From assembly GCA_030151225.1 (NCBI GenBank), contig JASLEG010000103.1, positions 1-64,000 on the forward strand: a stretch of 64,000 nucleotides of DNA, given 5' to 3'. Numbering within the stretch: position 1 is the first letter of the stretch; each line of letters starts with the position of its first letter. The position numbers and the translations under genes are program-made. Shown in pieces: positions 55,136 to 64,000 of this stretch. The notes below the pieces were generated by a model that saw nothing but the letters and a program-made list of their open reading frames with translations, was not told the DNA's origin and ran no database searches. This DNA is from Burkholderia sp. (GTDB lineage: Bacteria > Pseudomonadota > Gammaproteobacteria > Burkholderiales > Burkholderiaceae).

Positions 55136-55615
55136 ATGAGGTTCATCAAGCACTCGAACGACGTGCTGTTCATGGCGCTCGCGGTGGTGGCGTCGGCCAG
55201 TCTCGTCGTGCTGACGGCGCTCGTGTTCTACGCCGTGGTGATGCGCTACGTGTTCAACAACGCCCCCGACTTCGTGGAGCCGATCGCGCTGCTGCTGGTG
55301 ATCGTGATCGCGATGTTCGGCGCCGCGATGAAGGTGCGCGACGGCGGCCACATCGGCCTCGATTCGTTCGTGCGCCGGCTCTCGCCGAGCAAGCAGACGA
55401 TCGTGCACGGCTTCCAGCACGTCTGCCTGATCGCGTTCGCCGTGGCGATCATCCTCGGCTGCTACGAAATGGCCGAAACCACCATCGACGACCGCATCCC
55501 GATCATCGGCCTGCCCGAGGCGGTGCGTTACCTGATTCCGATGCCGGCGGGTCTCGCCATCATCCTGTTCTCGCTCGAGCATCTGCTCGCGCTCGGCAAG
55601 CGCAACCGGACCTGA
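55136..55615 (+). CDS. TRAP transporter small membrane subunit DctQ
   Basis: A 159-residue, four-helix DctQ protein (MRYVFNNAPDFVEPIALLLV, GGHIGLDSFVRRLSP are conserved positions). The ATG at 55136 follows an AAGGA site; the longer frame from 55058 is Arg-rich. It precedes dctM by seven bases. Confidence 0.92.
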   Translation: MRFIKHSNDVLFMALAVVASASLVVLTALVFYAVVMRYVFNNAPDFVEPIALLLVIVIAMFGAAMKVRDGGHIGLDSFVRRLSPSKQTIVHGFQHVCLIAFAVAIILGCYEMAETTIDDRIPIIGLPEAVRYLIPMPAGLAIILFSLEHLLALGKRNRT

Positions 55616-55622
55616 TCCACAC

Positions 55623-56975
55623 ATGGAACTCGCAATCCTTTCCGTCAGCTTCCTGCTGCTGCTGTTTCTCGGCGTGCCCGTGTCGTTCGCGCTCGGGCTG
55701 TCGTGCGTGGCGACCTACATCGCCGAAGGGCTGCCGCTCGCCACGGCGATGCAGTCCGTGATTTCCGGCATGAACGCGTTCTCGTTCCTGGCCGTGCCGT
55801 TCTTCATCCTGTCCGGCGAGCTGATGCTGCACGGCGGCATCGCCGACCGGATCCTGAACTTCGCGCAATCGATCGTGGGCCACTTCCGCGGCGGCCTGGG
55901 CATGGCCAACGTGGTGGCCTGCACGATGTTCGGCGGCGTGTCCGGCTCGCCCACGGCCGACACCTCGGCGATGGGCGGCGTGGTGATTCCGCTGATGAAG
56001 CGCGAGGGTTACAGCGCCGCCTACGCGGTGAACGTGACGACCCATGCCTCGCTGGCCGGCGCGCTGATGCCGACCTCGACCAACATGATCATCTACGCGT
56101 TCGCCGCGCAGGGGATCGTGGGCACGCTGAACGGCCACACCGTGAGCGGCGTGTCGATCGGCGACCTGCTGTTCTCGGGGCTGCTGCCGGTGCTGTGGGT
56201 GATGGGCTTCGTGCTGATGGCCGCCTACTGGCAGGCGCGCCGCTACGGCTATCCGCGTCGCCCCGACGGCAGCACCGCGCTGTCGAAATTCCCGGGCTGG
56301 TACGCCGTGGCGCGTGCCTTCGCGGGGGCGCTGCCGGGCCTCGGCGTGATCGCCATCATCCTGGTGTGCGTGGCCAAGGGCGTGGCCACGGCCACCGAGG
56401 CGGCCGCGATCGCGGTGGTGTATTCGCTGGTGCTGACGATCGTGGTGTACCGCACGCTGACGGCGAAGAAGCTGTGGCGCGCGCTGTCGCACGCGGCCCG
56501 CACCACCGGCGTGGTGCTGCTGCTGATCGCCGTGTCCAACATGCTGCGCTTCCAGATGTCGTACCTGGAGATCCCGGACACGATCGAGCACGTGCTGCTG
56601 CAGTCGAACGCGCAGCCGTGGCTGATGCTGTAGTACATCAACATCCTGCAGCTGTTCCTTGGCACCTTCGTGGACATGGCGGCGCACATCCTGATCACCA
56701 CGCCGCTGTTCCTGCCGCTGGCGATGGCGTGTGGCGTGGGCCCGGTGCAGTTCGGCATCATGCTGCTGCTGAACTGCTCGCTCGGCCTCGTGCATCCGCC
56801 GATCGGCTCGGTGCAGTTCGTGGGCTGCGCGATCGGCGAGGTGTCGATCGGCGAGACGACCAAGACCGCATGGCCGTATTACCTCGCGATCTTCAGCGCG
56901 ATCAACATCGTGACCTACATGCCGTTCTTCTCGACCTGGCTGCCGAGCCTCATCAGCGGGCATCCGGTGTTCTGA
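55623..56975 (+). pseudogene. TRAP transporter large membrane subunit DctM with in-frame amber codon
   Basis: The frame encodes a complete DctM (449 residues) with GVPVSFALGLS, GGVSGSPTADTSAMGGV and the C-terminal LLLNCSLGLVHPPIG all in place, except for TAG at 56631-56633 (codon 337) in QPWLML*YINILQLFLG. No frameshift is needed: the same frame continues to the normal stop at 56973-56975. DctM needs its C-terminal helices, so the 336-residue product should be inactive unless the codon is suppressed. A one-base change from TTG (Leu) or TGG (Trp) explains it; sequencing error is possible. The rest of the gene is intact, so the lesion is recent. Confidence 0.88.
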
Positions 56976-57001
56976 GTTCGAAGCGGGTCAGAAGAAGGGC
57001 A

Positions 57002-57036
57002 GACGGGCGCCGAGTGATCGGCGCCCGTCGTGTTTT
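57002..57036 (+). terminator. Intrinsic terminator of the TRAP operon
   Basis: A perfect 12-bp stem GACGGGCGCCGA/TCGGCGCCCGTC with a GTGA loop, followed by GTGTTTTC, 27 bases after the dctM stop. Confidence 0.8.
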
Positions 57037-57072
57037 CGGGGGCGGGATTTTCACCTCGATCCGATCGCCAAA

Positions 57073-57113
57073 CGACAAGGGCCGGCCATCTCGTCGATGG
57101 CCGGCCCTTGTCG
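57073..57113 (-). terminator. 18-bp hairpin, probable terminator of the HHHH-motif gene
   Basis: A perfect 18-bp stem (57073-57090 with 57096-57113) and five-base loop, 20 bases downstream of the small minus-strand gene. Only three T follow on the minus strand, so termination may be weak or the hairpin may protect mRNA ends. It faces the TRAP terminator. Confidence 0.5.
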
Positions 57114-57132
57114 CTTGGTGCTGCCAGGTCGC

Positions 57133-57261
57133 TCAGTGGACCCAGTGGCAGCTGCGGTGATGATGGTGATCGAAATGGCACACCTTGTGCGGGCGGGCTT
57201 CCGCGTTCGTCACGAGGAGGGCGAGCGTCACGGCCAGTGCCGATGCGAGCAGAGTCTTCAT
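57133..57261 (-). CDS. Small secreted HHHH-motif protein
   Basis: A 42-residue secreted peptide: signal MKTLLASALAVTLALLVTNA ending EA, then a 20-residue mature part, RPHKVCHFDHHHHRSCHWVH, with seven His and two Cys. Short proteins with this plan are annotated in Burkholderia as HHHH-motif proteins. Metal binding in the periplasm is the obvious guess. The ATG at 57261 is preceded by AGGA eight bases upstream; the 18-bp hairpin lies downstream. Confidence 0.8.
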   Translation of the reverse strand: MKTLLASALAVTLALLVTNAEARPHKVCHFDHHHHRSCHWVH

Positions 57262-57466
57262 GGATATGTCCTGAACGGAGTCGTGTGATTGTGGTACCGG
57301 GCGGGCGTGGCCATCCTGCGAGGCCGTGTCGATTTCATCGCGCCGACCGGGTTCGTTGCCGAACGGGTTTGATCATACGAAGTCGCCCGATTTCAGGTGC
57401 AACGGTTTGTAACGGTAAATTTAATTCAGCATTCAAACATCTTACGGCGCGGACATCGCAGCGCTT

Positions 57467-57976
57467 TCAAACCGGAAACTGCGTGGTCGAGAGGATCTCC
57501 TTCAACACGACGAAGGTGCGGATCTGTCTCACGCCGGGCAGATACAGCAGCTGCTCGGCATGCAGCCGATTGAAGGTGTCGCTGTCGCGCGTGCGCACCA
57601 TCATGAAGGCGTCGAACTCGCCCGTCACGACGTGGCACTCCATGCAGCCCGACACCTTCTGCGCCACCTTCTCGAATGCCGCGAACGACTCGGGCGTGGA
57701 GCGATCGAGCACCACGCCGATCATCACCAGCATCCCGGCATTGAGCGCCTTCGGCTCGAGCAGGGCCACCACACCGCGGATCAGCCCGGCCGCCTTCAGC
57801 TTCTCGACGCGCCGCAGGCAGGCGGGCGGGCTCAGGTTCACGCGCGCCGCGAGCGCGACGTTCGACACGGACGCGTCGCGCTGCAGCGCGCGCAGGATCG
57901 CGCGATCGGTGCGGTCGAGCTCCGCGCCGGCGGCCACGGCCTTCGCGATCGTGCTGGTTCGTTTTGTTGCGCACAT
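57467..57976 (-). CDS. acdR: Lrp/AsnC-family regulator, AcdR-type
   Basis: A 169-residue Lrp protein: helix-turn-helix at about 20-65 (LDRTDRAILRALQRDASVSN, NLSPPACLRRVEKLKAAGLI) and a C-terminal RAM domain (VSGCMECHVVTGEFDAFMMV). Divergent from acdS with 173 bases between the starts, the standard acdR-acdS arrangement, in which AcdR activates ACC deaminase when leucine is low. AT-rich sequence between the two genes (58007-58050) suits an Lrp box. The extra 15 N-terminal residues are typical of this subgroup. Confidence 0.9.
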   Translation of the reverse strand: MCATKRTSTIAKAVAAGAELDRTDRAILRALQRDASVSNVALAARVNLSPPACLRRVEKLKAAGLIRGVVALLEPKALNAGMLVMIGVVLDRSTPESFAAFEKVAQKVSGCMECHVVTGEFDAFMMVRTRDSDTFNRLHAEQLLYLPGVRQIRTFVVLKEILSTTQFPV

Positions 57977-58149
57977 GAGCCGTTTTCCTTAATGAAATAT
58001 CGCTGGATCATTCAATCGTTTTCGAATCATCGGAAATCCGAAATTTTTTTGCAACCCTGCTTCGCGCGATCGCTTCTACGATGTTCGTGACGTTTCGACG
58101 ACGGCCGCGGCCCGCGAAACGCACGTCACCCCCAGCCAAGGAGCGAGGC

Positions 58150-59166
58150 ATGAACCTTCAGAAATTCCCGCGTTATCCGTTGACCTTCGGCCCCACGCCG
58201 ATCCAGCCGCTCGCGCGGCTCAGCGCGCATCTGGGCGGCAAGGTCGAGCTGTACGCGAAGCGCGAGGACTGCAACAGCGGGCTCGCGTTCGGCGGCAACA
58301 AGACCCGCAAGCTCGAATACCTGATCCCCGACGCGATCACGCAGGGTGCCGACACGCTGGTGTCGATCGGCGGCGTGCAGTCCAACCAGACGCGTCAGGT
58401 CGCGGCGGTGGCCGCACATCTGGGCATGAAGTGCGTGCTGGTGCAGGAGCACTGGGTCAACTACGAAGACGCCGTCTACGACCGGGTCGGCAACATCCAG
58501 ATGTCGCGCATGATGGGCGCGGACGTGCGGCTGGTGTCCGACGGTTTCGACATCGGCATCCGCAGGAGCTGGGAGGATGCGCTCGACGAGGTGCGCGCGA
58601 ACGGCGGCAAGCCGTATCCGATCCCGGCCGGCTGCTCGGAGCATCCCCTCGGTGGCCTGGGCTTCGTGGGCTTCGCCGAGGAAGTGCGCGCGCAGGAGGC
58701 CGAGCTCGGCTTGCGCTTCGACTACATCGTGGTGTGCTCGGTCACGGGCAGCACGCAGGCGGGCATGGTGGTGGGCTTCGCGGCCGACGGGCGCGCCGAT
58801 CGCGTGATCGGCATCGACGCCTCGGCCAGGCCGGCCCAGACCCGCGAGCAGATCCTGCGGATCGCGCGCGGCACCGCCGATCGCGTCGAGCTGGGCCGCG
58901 CGATCACCGATGCCGACGTGGTGCTCGACGAGCGTTTCGGCGGCCCCGAATACGGCCTCGCCAGCGAGGGCACGCTCGAGGCGATCCGCCTGTCGGCGCG
59001 CCTCGAGGGCATGCTGACCGATCCCGTCTACGAAGGGAAATCGATGCACGGCATGATCGAGAAGGTGCGGCTCGGCGAATTCCCGGCCGGCTCGAAGGTG
59101 CTGTACGCCCACCTGGGCGGGGTGCCGGCGCTGAGCGCCTATCACGACCTGTTTGCCCAGGGCTGA
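58150..59166 (+). CDS. acdS: 1-aminocyclopropane-1-carboxylate deaminase
   Basis: A 338-residue PLP enzyme of the exact length of Burkholderia AcdS. PLP lysine K51 (FGGNKTRKLE), plus E295 (YEGKSM) and L322 (YAHLGGVPAL), the pair that separates true ACC deaminase from D-cysteine desulfhydrase. It splits the ethylene precursor ACC into 2-oxobutyrate and ammonia, lowering plant ethylene, so the host is probably plant-associated. The ATG at 58150 follows AAGGAGCGAGG. Divergent from acdR. Confidence 0.96.
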   Translation: MNLQKFPRYPLTFGPTPIQPLARLSAHLGGKVELYAKREDCNSGLAFGGNKTRKLEYLIPDAITQGADTLVSIGGVQSNQTRQVAAVAAHLGMKCVLVQEHWVNYEDAVYDRVGNIQMSRMMGADVRLVSDGFDIGIRRSWEDALDEVRANGGKPYPIPAGCSEHPLGGLGFVGFAEEVRAQEAELGLRFDYIVVCSVTGSTQAGMVVGFAADGRADRVIGIDASARPAQTREQILRIARGTADRVELGRAITDADVVLDERFGGPEYGLASEGTLEAIRLSARLEGMLTDPVYEGKSMHGMIEKVRLGEFPAGSKVLYAHLGGVPALSAYHDLFAQG

Positions 59167-59314
59167 GCGGCGCCGGCCTGATCGTGCGTCGAGATCACGA
59201 TTCGCGATCACGCCATCAGCAAACGCCATTGGCGAAACCGCGCCGCATGCGGTTTACTGGATGCCCCGCGGCGCGCCGATGGCCGGCGCGCGCGACATGC
59301 ATTCGGAGACAGGC

Positions 59315-60088
<774 letters not shown>

Positions 60089-60092
60089 GCCC

Positions 60093-61238
60093 ATGAACGA
60101 CATCGACGACAAGACCCTGCCGGGCGATCCGAACCAACCCGACGACGTGGGCAGCCCCTTGCGGCTGCGCTGCATGTGCCTCGTGATCCATGCGCCGAAC
60201 GACCTGCGCTACGAGGCGGGCGAGGTGGAGGCGCCGGGCGCGGGCCAGGTGCGCGTGCAGGTGGCGATGGGCGGCATCTGCGGCTCGGATCTGCACTACT
60301 TCCGCCACGGCGGCTTCGGCGCGATCCGCCTGCAGCAGCCGATGGTGCTCGGCCACGAGGTGGCCGGCACGGTGGTGGAGGTGGGCGAGGGCGTGCACGA
60401 CGTGCGCGTGGGCGATCGCGTGGCGGTCAACCCGAGCCGGCCCTGCGGCAAGTGCAGGTTCTGCCTCGAGGGGCTGCCGAACCAGTGCCTCGACATGCGC
60501 TTCTACGGCAGCGCGATGCGCATGCCGCACATCCAGGGCGCGTTTCGCGGCGCGCTCGTGTGCGAGGCGGTGCAGTGCGTGAAGGTGGCCGATCACGTGC
60601 CGTTCACGCTGGCCGCGATGGCCGAGCCGTTCGCGGTGGGGCTGCATGCCGTGTCGCGCGCGGGCCCGCTGATCGGGCGGCGCGTGCTGATCTCGGGCTG
60701 CGGGCCGATCGGCGCGCTGGCGGTGGCGGCCGCGCGGGCGCACGGCGCGCGCGAGGTGGTGGCCACCGACGTGGTGGAGGAGCCGCTGGCGGTGGCGAAG
60801 GCGCTCGGCGCGGATCGCGTGGTCAACGTCGCGGCGGACCCGGAATGGAAGGCTGCGTATGCGGCCGACAAGGGCAGCTTCGACGTGATGATCGAGTGTT
60901 CGGGCAACGAGCGTGCGCTGCGCGACGGGCTCGAGGTGCTGCGCCCGCGCGGCGTGGTGGTGCAACTCGGGCTCGGCGGCGACGTGGCGATTCCGCAGAA
61001 CGTGGTGGTGGCCAAGGAGCTGACGATCTGCGGCTCGTTCCGCTTCCACGCCGAGTTCGCGCTCGCCGTGCAGCTGATCAACGAAGGCCGTGTCGATCTC
61101 GCGCCGGCCGTCACGCGCGTGTTCCCGGCGCGCGAGGCGAACGAGGCGTTCGCGCTCGCCGGCGACCGTCGCCGCGCGATGAAGGTGCTGATCGACTTCT
61201 CCGAAGCGGCTGAAGCCGCCGACGCGACCGAGGCCTGA
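60093..61238 (+). CDS. idnD: L-idonate 5-dehydrogenase (zinc MDR, IdnD-type)
   Basis: A 381-residue zinc-dependent dehydrogenase: catalytic-zinc site GGICGSDLHYF and GHEVAG, structural-zinc cysteines in PCGKCRFCLEGLPNQC, NAD-binding SGCGPIGALAVAAA. The VNPSRPCGKC and DMRFYGSAMRMPHIQGAFR positions fit IdnD, which oxidises L-idonate to 5-ketogluconate for IdnO to reduce. About 30 extra N-terminal residues precede the usual start. Four bases after idnO: one operon, possibly fed by the TRAP system upstream. Confidence 0.9.
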   Translation: MNDIDDKTLPGDPNQPDDVGSPLRLRCMCLVIHAPNDLRYEAGEVEAPGAGQVRVQVAMGGICGSDLHYFRHGGFGAIRLQQPMVLGHEVAGTVVEVGEGVHDVRVGDRVAVNPSRPCGKCRFCLEGLPNQCLDMRFYGSAMRMPHIQGAFRGALVCEAVQCVKVADHVPFTLAAMAEPFAVGLHAVSRAGPLIGRRVLISGCGPIGALAVAAARAHGAREVVATDVVEEPLAVAKALGADRVVNVAADPEWKAAYAADKGSFDVMIECSGNERALRDGLEVLRPRGVVVQLGLGGDVAIPQNVVVAKELTICGSFRFHAEFALAVQLINEGRVDLAPAVTRVFPAREANEAFALAGDRRRAMKVLIDFSEAAEAADATEA

Positions 61239-61381
61239 ACGATCGGCCCGGCCCCTGCCGCGCCGCGATCGTGCGGTGCGGCAGAGGAACCCGTCTAGTT
61301 TTTCCCTGAAGCGTCGGTGCCCGCCGATGCTAAGCTGCGCCGGATCTTGTCATTGTTCGATGTCAAAAACGGAGACCCGGA

Positions 61382-61753
61382 ATGATTCCCTCGACCTTCT
61401 GTCTGCTGATCGTGTTGCTGCTGCCGTTCGTGTGGACCGTGTGCGCGAAGTCGGCGGGCGGCTACGACAATCGCGCGCCGCGCGCCTGGCTGGCCGGCCT
61501 CGAGGGCTGGCGCGGCCGCGCCGTCGCCGCGCATCAGAACGCGCTCGAGGCGCTCGCGATGTTCGTGGCCGCGCTCGCGGTGGCCTGGCACAACGGCGCG
61601 AATCCGGCCCGCATCGACACGCTCGCCACCGCCTTCGTGATCGCGCGCGTGCTGCACGGGCTCCTCTACGTGGCGAACTGGGCCGCGCTGCGCTCGCTCG
61701 TGTGGTTCGTCGGCATGGTCTGCCTGGTGTGGATGTTCTTCGTGGCGCCGTGA
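61382..61753 (+). CDS. MAPEG family membrane protein
   Basis: A 123-residue, four-helix protein with the MAPEG pattern (RAVAAHQNALEALAMFVAALA and VIARVLHGLLYVANWAALRS). Bacterial MAPEG proteins are glutathione-linked membrane enzymes of mostly unknown substrate. Isolated, converging on a LysR gene. Confidence 0.9.
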   Translation: MIPSTFCLLIVLLLPFVWTVCAKSAGGYDNRAPRAWLAGLEGWRGRAVAAHQNALEALAMFVAALAVAWHNGANPARIDTLATAFVIARVLHGLLYVANWAALRSLVWFVGMVCLVWMFFVAP

Positions 61754-61775
61754 GCGCCTGCCGCGCGATGCCGGC

Positions 61776-62714
61776 TCAGGTCGTTGCGGACGCAACGGTC
61801 CGCGCATCGCGTCCGGCATCGCTCGCCACCCAGTCGCGCACGGCCTGCACGAACAGTCGCAGCGCCGTGGGCGGATGGCGATTGGCCGGGTAGTAGAGCG
61901 CGAGCCCCGGCATCGACACGCTCCATTCACGGAGCAGCGCCACCAGCCGGCCGCTGGCCAGATGCTCGGCCACCTGGCTCTCGGGCGTCCAGGCCACGCC
62001 GATTCCGGCCAGCGCCGCCTCGACCATCGAGTTGATGTTGCCGAGCGTCATCGGCCCGTCCACGTCGAGGCTCACGGTCTTGCCGTTCGAATGGAAATCC
62101 CAGCGATACATCGCGCCGCTCTCGAAGCGAAAGCGGATGCAGCGGTGCTGCATCAGGTCGGCCGGCTGCGCGGGCGCCGGATGCCGTTCGAGATAGGCCG
62201 GCGAGGCCACCGGCACGAAGCGCATGTCGGGCCCGAAGCGCACCGCGATCATGTCGCGCGGCACGTCGTCGAACATGCGGATGCCCGCGTCGAAGCCCTC
62301 GGCCACGACGTCGATCAGCCGCGTATCGGTCACGAATTCGACGTGGATATCGGGATAGCGCAGCAGGAAATCGGGCAGCACGTGGCGGATCAGCGCGCGC
62401 GCCGCCAATTCCGATGCGTTGATGCGCACCGAGCCGGCCGGGCGGTTCTGCGCCGTGGCGACTTCGTCCACGGCGTTCTCGAGATCGGTCAGCGCCGGGC
62501 CCACGCGGCGCAGCAGCTGTTCGCCGGCCTCGGTCAGCGCGACCGAGCGCGTGGTGCGATTGAACAGGCGCACGCCGAGGCGCGCCTCGAGGCCCCGCAT
62601 CGCGTGGCTCAGCGCCGAGGGCGACACGGCCAGCGACAGCGCCGCGGCCCGGAAGCTGCGCTGCTCGGCGATCGCCACGAAGGCGGTCAGTTCGGAAAGT
62701 CCGGCACGCAGCAT
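61776..62714 (-). CDS. LysR family transcriptional regulator
   Basis: A 312-residue LysR regulator (LTAFVAIAEQRSFRAAALSL, SPSALSHAMRGLEARLGVRL; effector domain with GFDAGIRMFDDVPRDMIAVR). The subgroup usually represses or activates a nearby oxidoreductase; here no divergent gene exists within 360 bases, so the target is not evident. Confidence 0.92.
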   Translation of the reverse strand: MLRAGLSELTAFVAIAEQRSFRAAALSLAVSPSALSHAMRGLEARLGVRLFNRTTRSVALTEAGEQLLRRVGPALTDLENAVDEVATAQNRPAGSVRINASELAARALIRHVLPDFLLRYPDIHVEFVTDTRLIDVVAEGFDAGIRMFDDVPRDMIAVRFGPDMRFVPVASPAYLERHPAPAQPADLMQHRCIRFRFESGAMYRWDFHSNGKTVSLDVDGPMTLGNINSMVEAALAGIGVAWTPESQVAEHLASGRLVALLREWSVSMPGLALYYPANRHPPTALRLFVQAVRDWVASDAGRDARTVASATT

Positions 62715-62983
62715 GGGTGAATCCGGTTCATCGAGGAAGGAGGGCGAGGCGGCTGCCCCGTCGCGCGTAGCGTAGCACTGGCGCCGCGCGCCGTGTTGGC
62801 GGGGCGCCGCGGCGAACCGGTGCGTGCATCAGAACAGGTGCGCGCGTCGGCCTCACCACCCGCCGAAGGCGGTCGTGGTGCGTTGATGGGCAATGAGAAT
62901 GCACGAAGGTCGCCGATGCGCCAACGCTCGCCATCAGCCCGACGAAGCGACGAAGCCCGCGCGGGCCGGCCGGGCGGGCTTCG
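62715..62983. other. Intergenic region upstream of LysR and downstream of ahpF
   Basis: No gene seen. A GC hairpin, GAAGCCCGC/GCGGGCTTC at 62952-62982, abuts the ahpF terminator and may act as a second stem for transcripts arriving from the right. Confidence 0.4.
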
Positions 62984-63027
62984 AAAAAAAACGCCCTCGT
63001 CGCATGGGGCACACGACGACGAGGGCG
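62984..63027 (-). terminator. Intrinsic terminator of ahpF
   Basis: An 11-bp stem (CGCCCTCGTCG/CGACGAGGGCG, 62992-63002 with 63017-63027) followed on the minus strand by eight T, 53 bases past the ahpF stop. Confidence 0.88.
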
Positions 63028-63080
63028 AAGGGTAGAACAGTGTGGCGGGAGGCGGCAGCGTGTGCCGCGGCCCGCGCCGA

Positions 63081-64000
63081 TCAGGCCGCGACCGCTTCGC
63101 TCTTCGCGGCAGCCGGTTCCACGTCCTGGCGGATCAGGAAGTCGAAGGCCGACAGCGACGCCTTCGCGCCTTCGCCCACGGCGATCACGATCTGCTTGTA
63201 CGGCACCGTGGTCACGTCGCCGGCCGCGAACACGCCGGGGATCGAGGTCGCGCCGCGTGCATCCACGATGATCTCGCCGTGCTTCGACAGCTCGATCGTG
63301 CCCTTCAGCCATTCGGTGTTCGGCACCAGGCCGATCTGCACGAACACGCCCTCGAGCTCGATGCGCTTCGTTTCGCCCGTCTCGCGTTCGAGGTACACGA
63401 TACCGTTCAGCTTCTGGCCGTCGCCGGTCAGCTCGGAGGTTTGCGCGCTGGTGATGATCGTGACGTTCTTGAGGCTGCGCAGCTTGCGTTGCAGGACTTC
63501 GTCGGCACGCAGCGTCGTGCCGAACTCGATCAGCGTGACTTCGCGCACGATGCCGGCCAGATCGATTGCGGCCTCGACACCCGAGTTGCCGCCGCCGACC
63601 ACCGCCACGCGCTTGCCCTTGAACAGCGGGCCGTCGCAGTGCGGGCAGTAGGCCACGCCCTTGTTGCGGTATTCGCGTTCGCCCGGCACGTTCAGTTCGC
63701 GCCAGCGTGCGCCGGTGGACAGCACGATGGTCCTGGACTTCAGCACCGCGCCGTTCTCGAGATGGATCTCGTTGAGCGCGCCCGGCACGAGCTTCGTGGC
63801 GCGCTGCACGTCCATCACGTCCACGTCGTATTGCTTGACGTGCTGTTCGAGTGCCACCGCGAACTTCGGCCCTTCCGTTTCCTGCACCGAGATGAAGTTC
63901 TCGATCGCCATCGTGTCGAGCACCTGGCCGCCGAAGCGCTCGGCCACCACGCCGGTGCGGATGCCCTTGCGTGCCGAGTAGATCGCGGCCGCGGCGCCCG
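63081..64000 (-). CDS. ahpF: Alkyl hydroperoxide reductase subunit F, C-terminal part
   Basis: The gene runs off the right edge; about 306 C-terminal residues are visible. They contain the FAD domain, the redox-active CPHC pair (GVAYCPHCDGPLFKGKRVAV) and the NAD-binding GGGNSGVEAAIDLAG, ending with GVFAAGDVTTVPYKQIVIAV. AhpF reduces AhpC with NADH to detoxify peroxides. The N-terminal thioredoxin-like domains lie outside the window. The frame continues without a stop past the internal Met at 63950, so that Met is not the start. Confidence 0.95.
   Translation of the reverse strand, partial: GAAAAIYSARKGIRTGVVAERFGGQVLDTMAIENFISVQETEGPKFAVALEQHVKQYDVDVMDVQRATKLVPGALNEIHLENGAVLKSRTIVLSTGARWRELNVPGEREYRNKGVAYCPHCDGPLFKGKRVAVVGGGNSGVEAAIDLAGIVREVTLIEFGTTLRADEVLQRKLRSLKNVTIITSAQTSELTGDGQKLNGIVYLERETGETKRIELEGVFVQIGLVPNTEWLKGTIELSKHGEIIVDARGATSIPGVFAAGDVTTVPYKQIVIAVGEGAKASLSAFDFLIRQDVEPAAAKSEAVAA

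Overview
This is a GC-rich chromosomal segment from a beta-proteobacterium, most likely Burkholderia sensu stricto. Support for that: a lipoprotein class A beta-lactamase of the PenA/PenI type with a twin-arginine signal; an acdR-acdS pair (Lrp-type regulator divergent from a 338-residue ACC deaminase with K51, E295 and L322); a short His-rich HHHH-motif peptide; and an abundance of LysR regulators (six), MocR regulators (two), porins and MHS/TRAP transporters. I see no tRNA, rRNA, CRISPR array, insertion sequence or replication origin. The window is metabolic and transport accessory chromosome, with one obviously foreign low-GC patch (about 26.75-27.97 kb).

Layout. 0-5 kb: end of an IclR regulator, a YbdG-like mechanosensitive channel, an ornithine cyclodeaminase-family imine reductase and an OpgC-like membrane protein. 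5-9 kb: porin, TauE/SafE exporter, MocR regulator. 8.9-12.9 kb: LysR followed by a translationally coupled nitrilase / threonine aldolase / PhzF operon. 13-17.6 kb: a 36-residue membrane peptide, a cupin, a degenerate M23 lipoprotein, the beta-lactamase, a GcvA/AmpR-type LysR overlapping a FAD amine oxidase-like gene, and a GlsB-type membrane protein. 17.7-20.5 kb: divergent LysR and SDR plus a dienelactone hydrolase. 20.5-26.6 kb: a complete peptide/nickel-type ABC importer on the minus strand with an unrelated plus-strand membrane gene inside it. 26.75-28 kb: low-GC island with two secreted-protein genes, one broken by apparent frameshifts. 28-34 kb: 2OG-oxygenase-like protein, bestrophin, a YdeP molybdopterin oxidoreductase divergent from a MocR regulator.

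34-44 kb: a LysR divergent from a porin / secreted hydrolase / MHS transporter / cytoplasmic hydrolase operon, which reads as an uptake-and-cleavage route running from outer membrane to cytoplasm. It is followed by an AIDA-type autotransporter overlapping its own TibC/Aah-type heptosyltransferase. 44-48 kb: CDF-like protein, a secreted S8 serine protease lipoprotein with a strong terminator, and an HpcH/HpaI aldolase. 48.2-48.6 kb: a well-formed candidate small RNA (promoter, 5' hairpin, intrinsic terminator) and a 45-residue membrane ORF. 48.7-53.4 kb: a secreted Cys-containing protein and LysR, converging on an MFS / ThDP-enzyme operon. 54-57 kb: TRAP transporter dctPQM whose dctM carries one in-frame amber codon. 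57.1-61.3 kb: HHHH peptide, acdR/acdS, idnO/idnD. 61.3-64 kb: MAPEG protein, LysR, and the C-terminal part of ahpF with its terminator.

Best candidates for something undescribed are the compartmentalised paired-hydrolase locus (34.2-40.0 kb), the two-gene low-GC secreted-protein island with its frameshifted 10-cysteine protein (26.75-27.87 kb), the 48.24 kb small RNA with its adjacent micro-ORF, and the nitrilase/threonine aldolase/PhzF operon.
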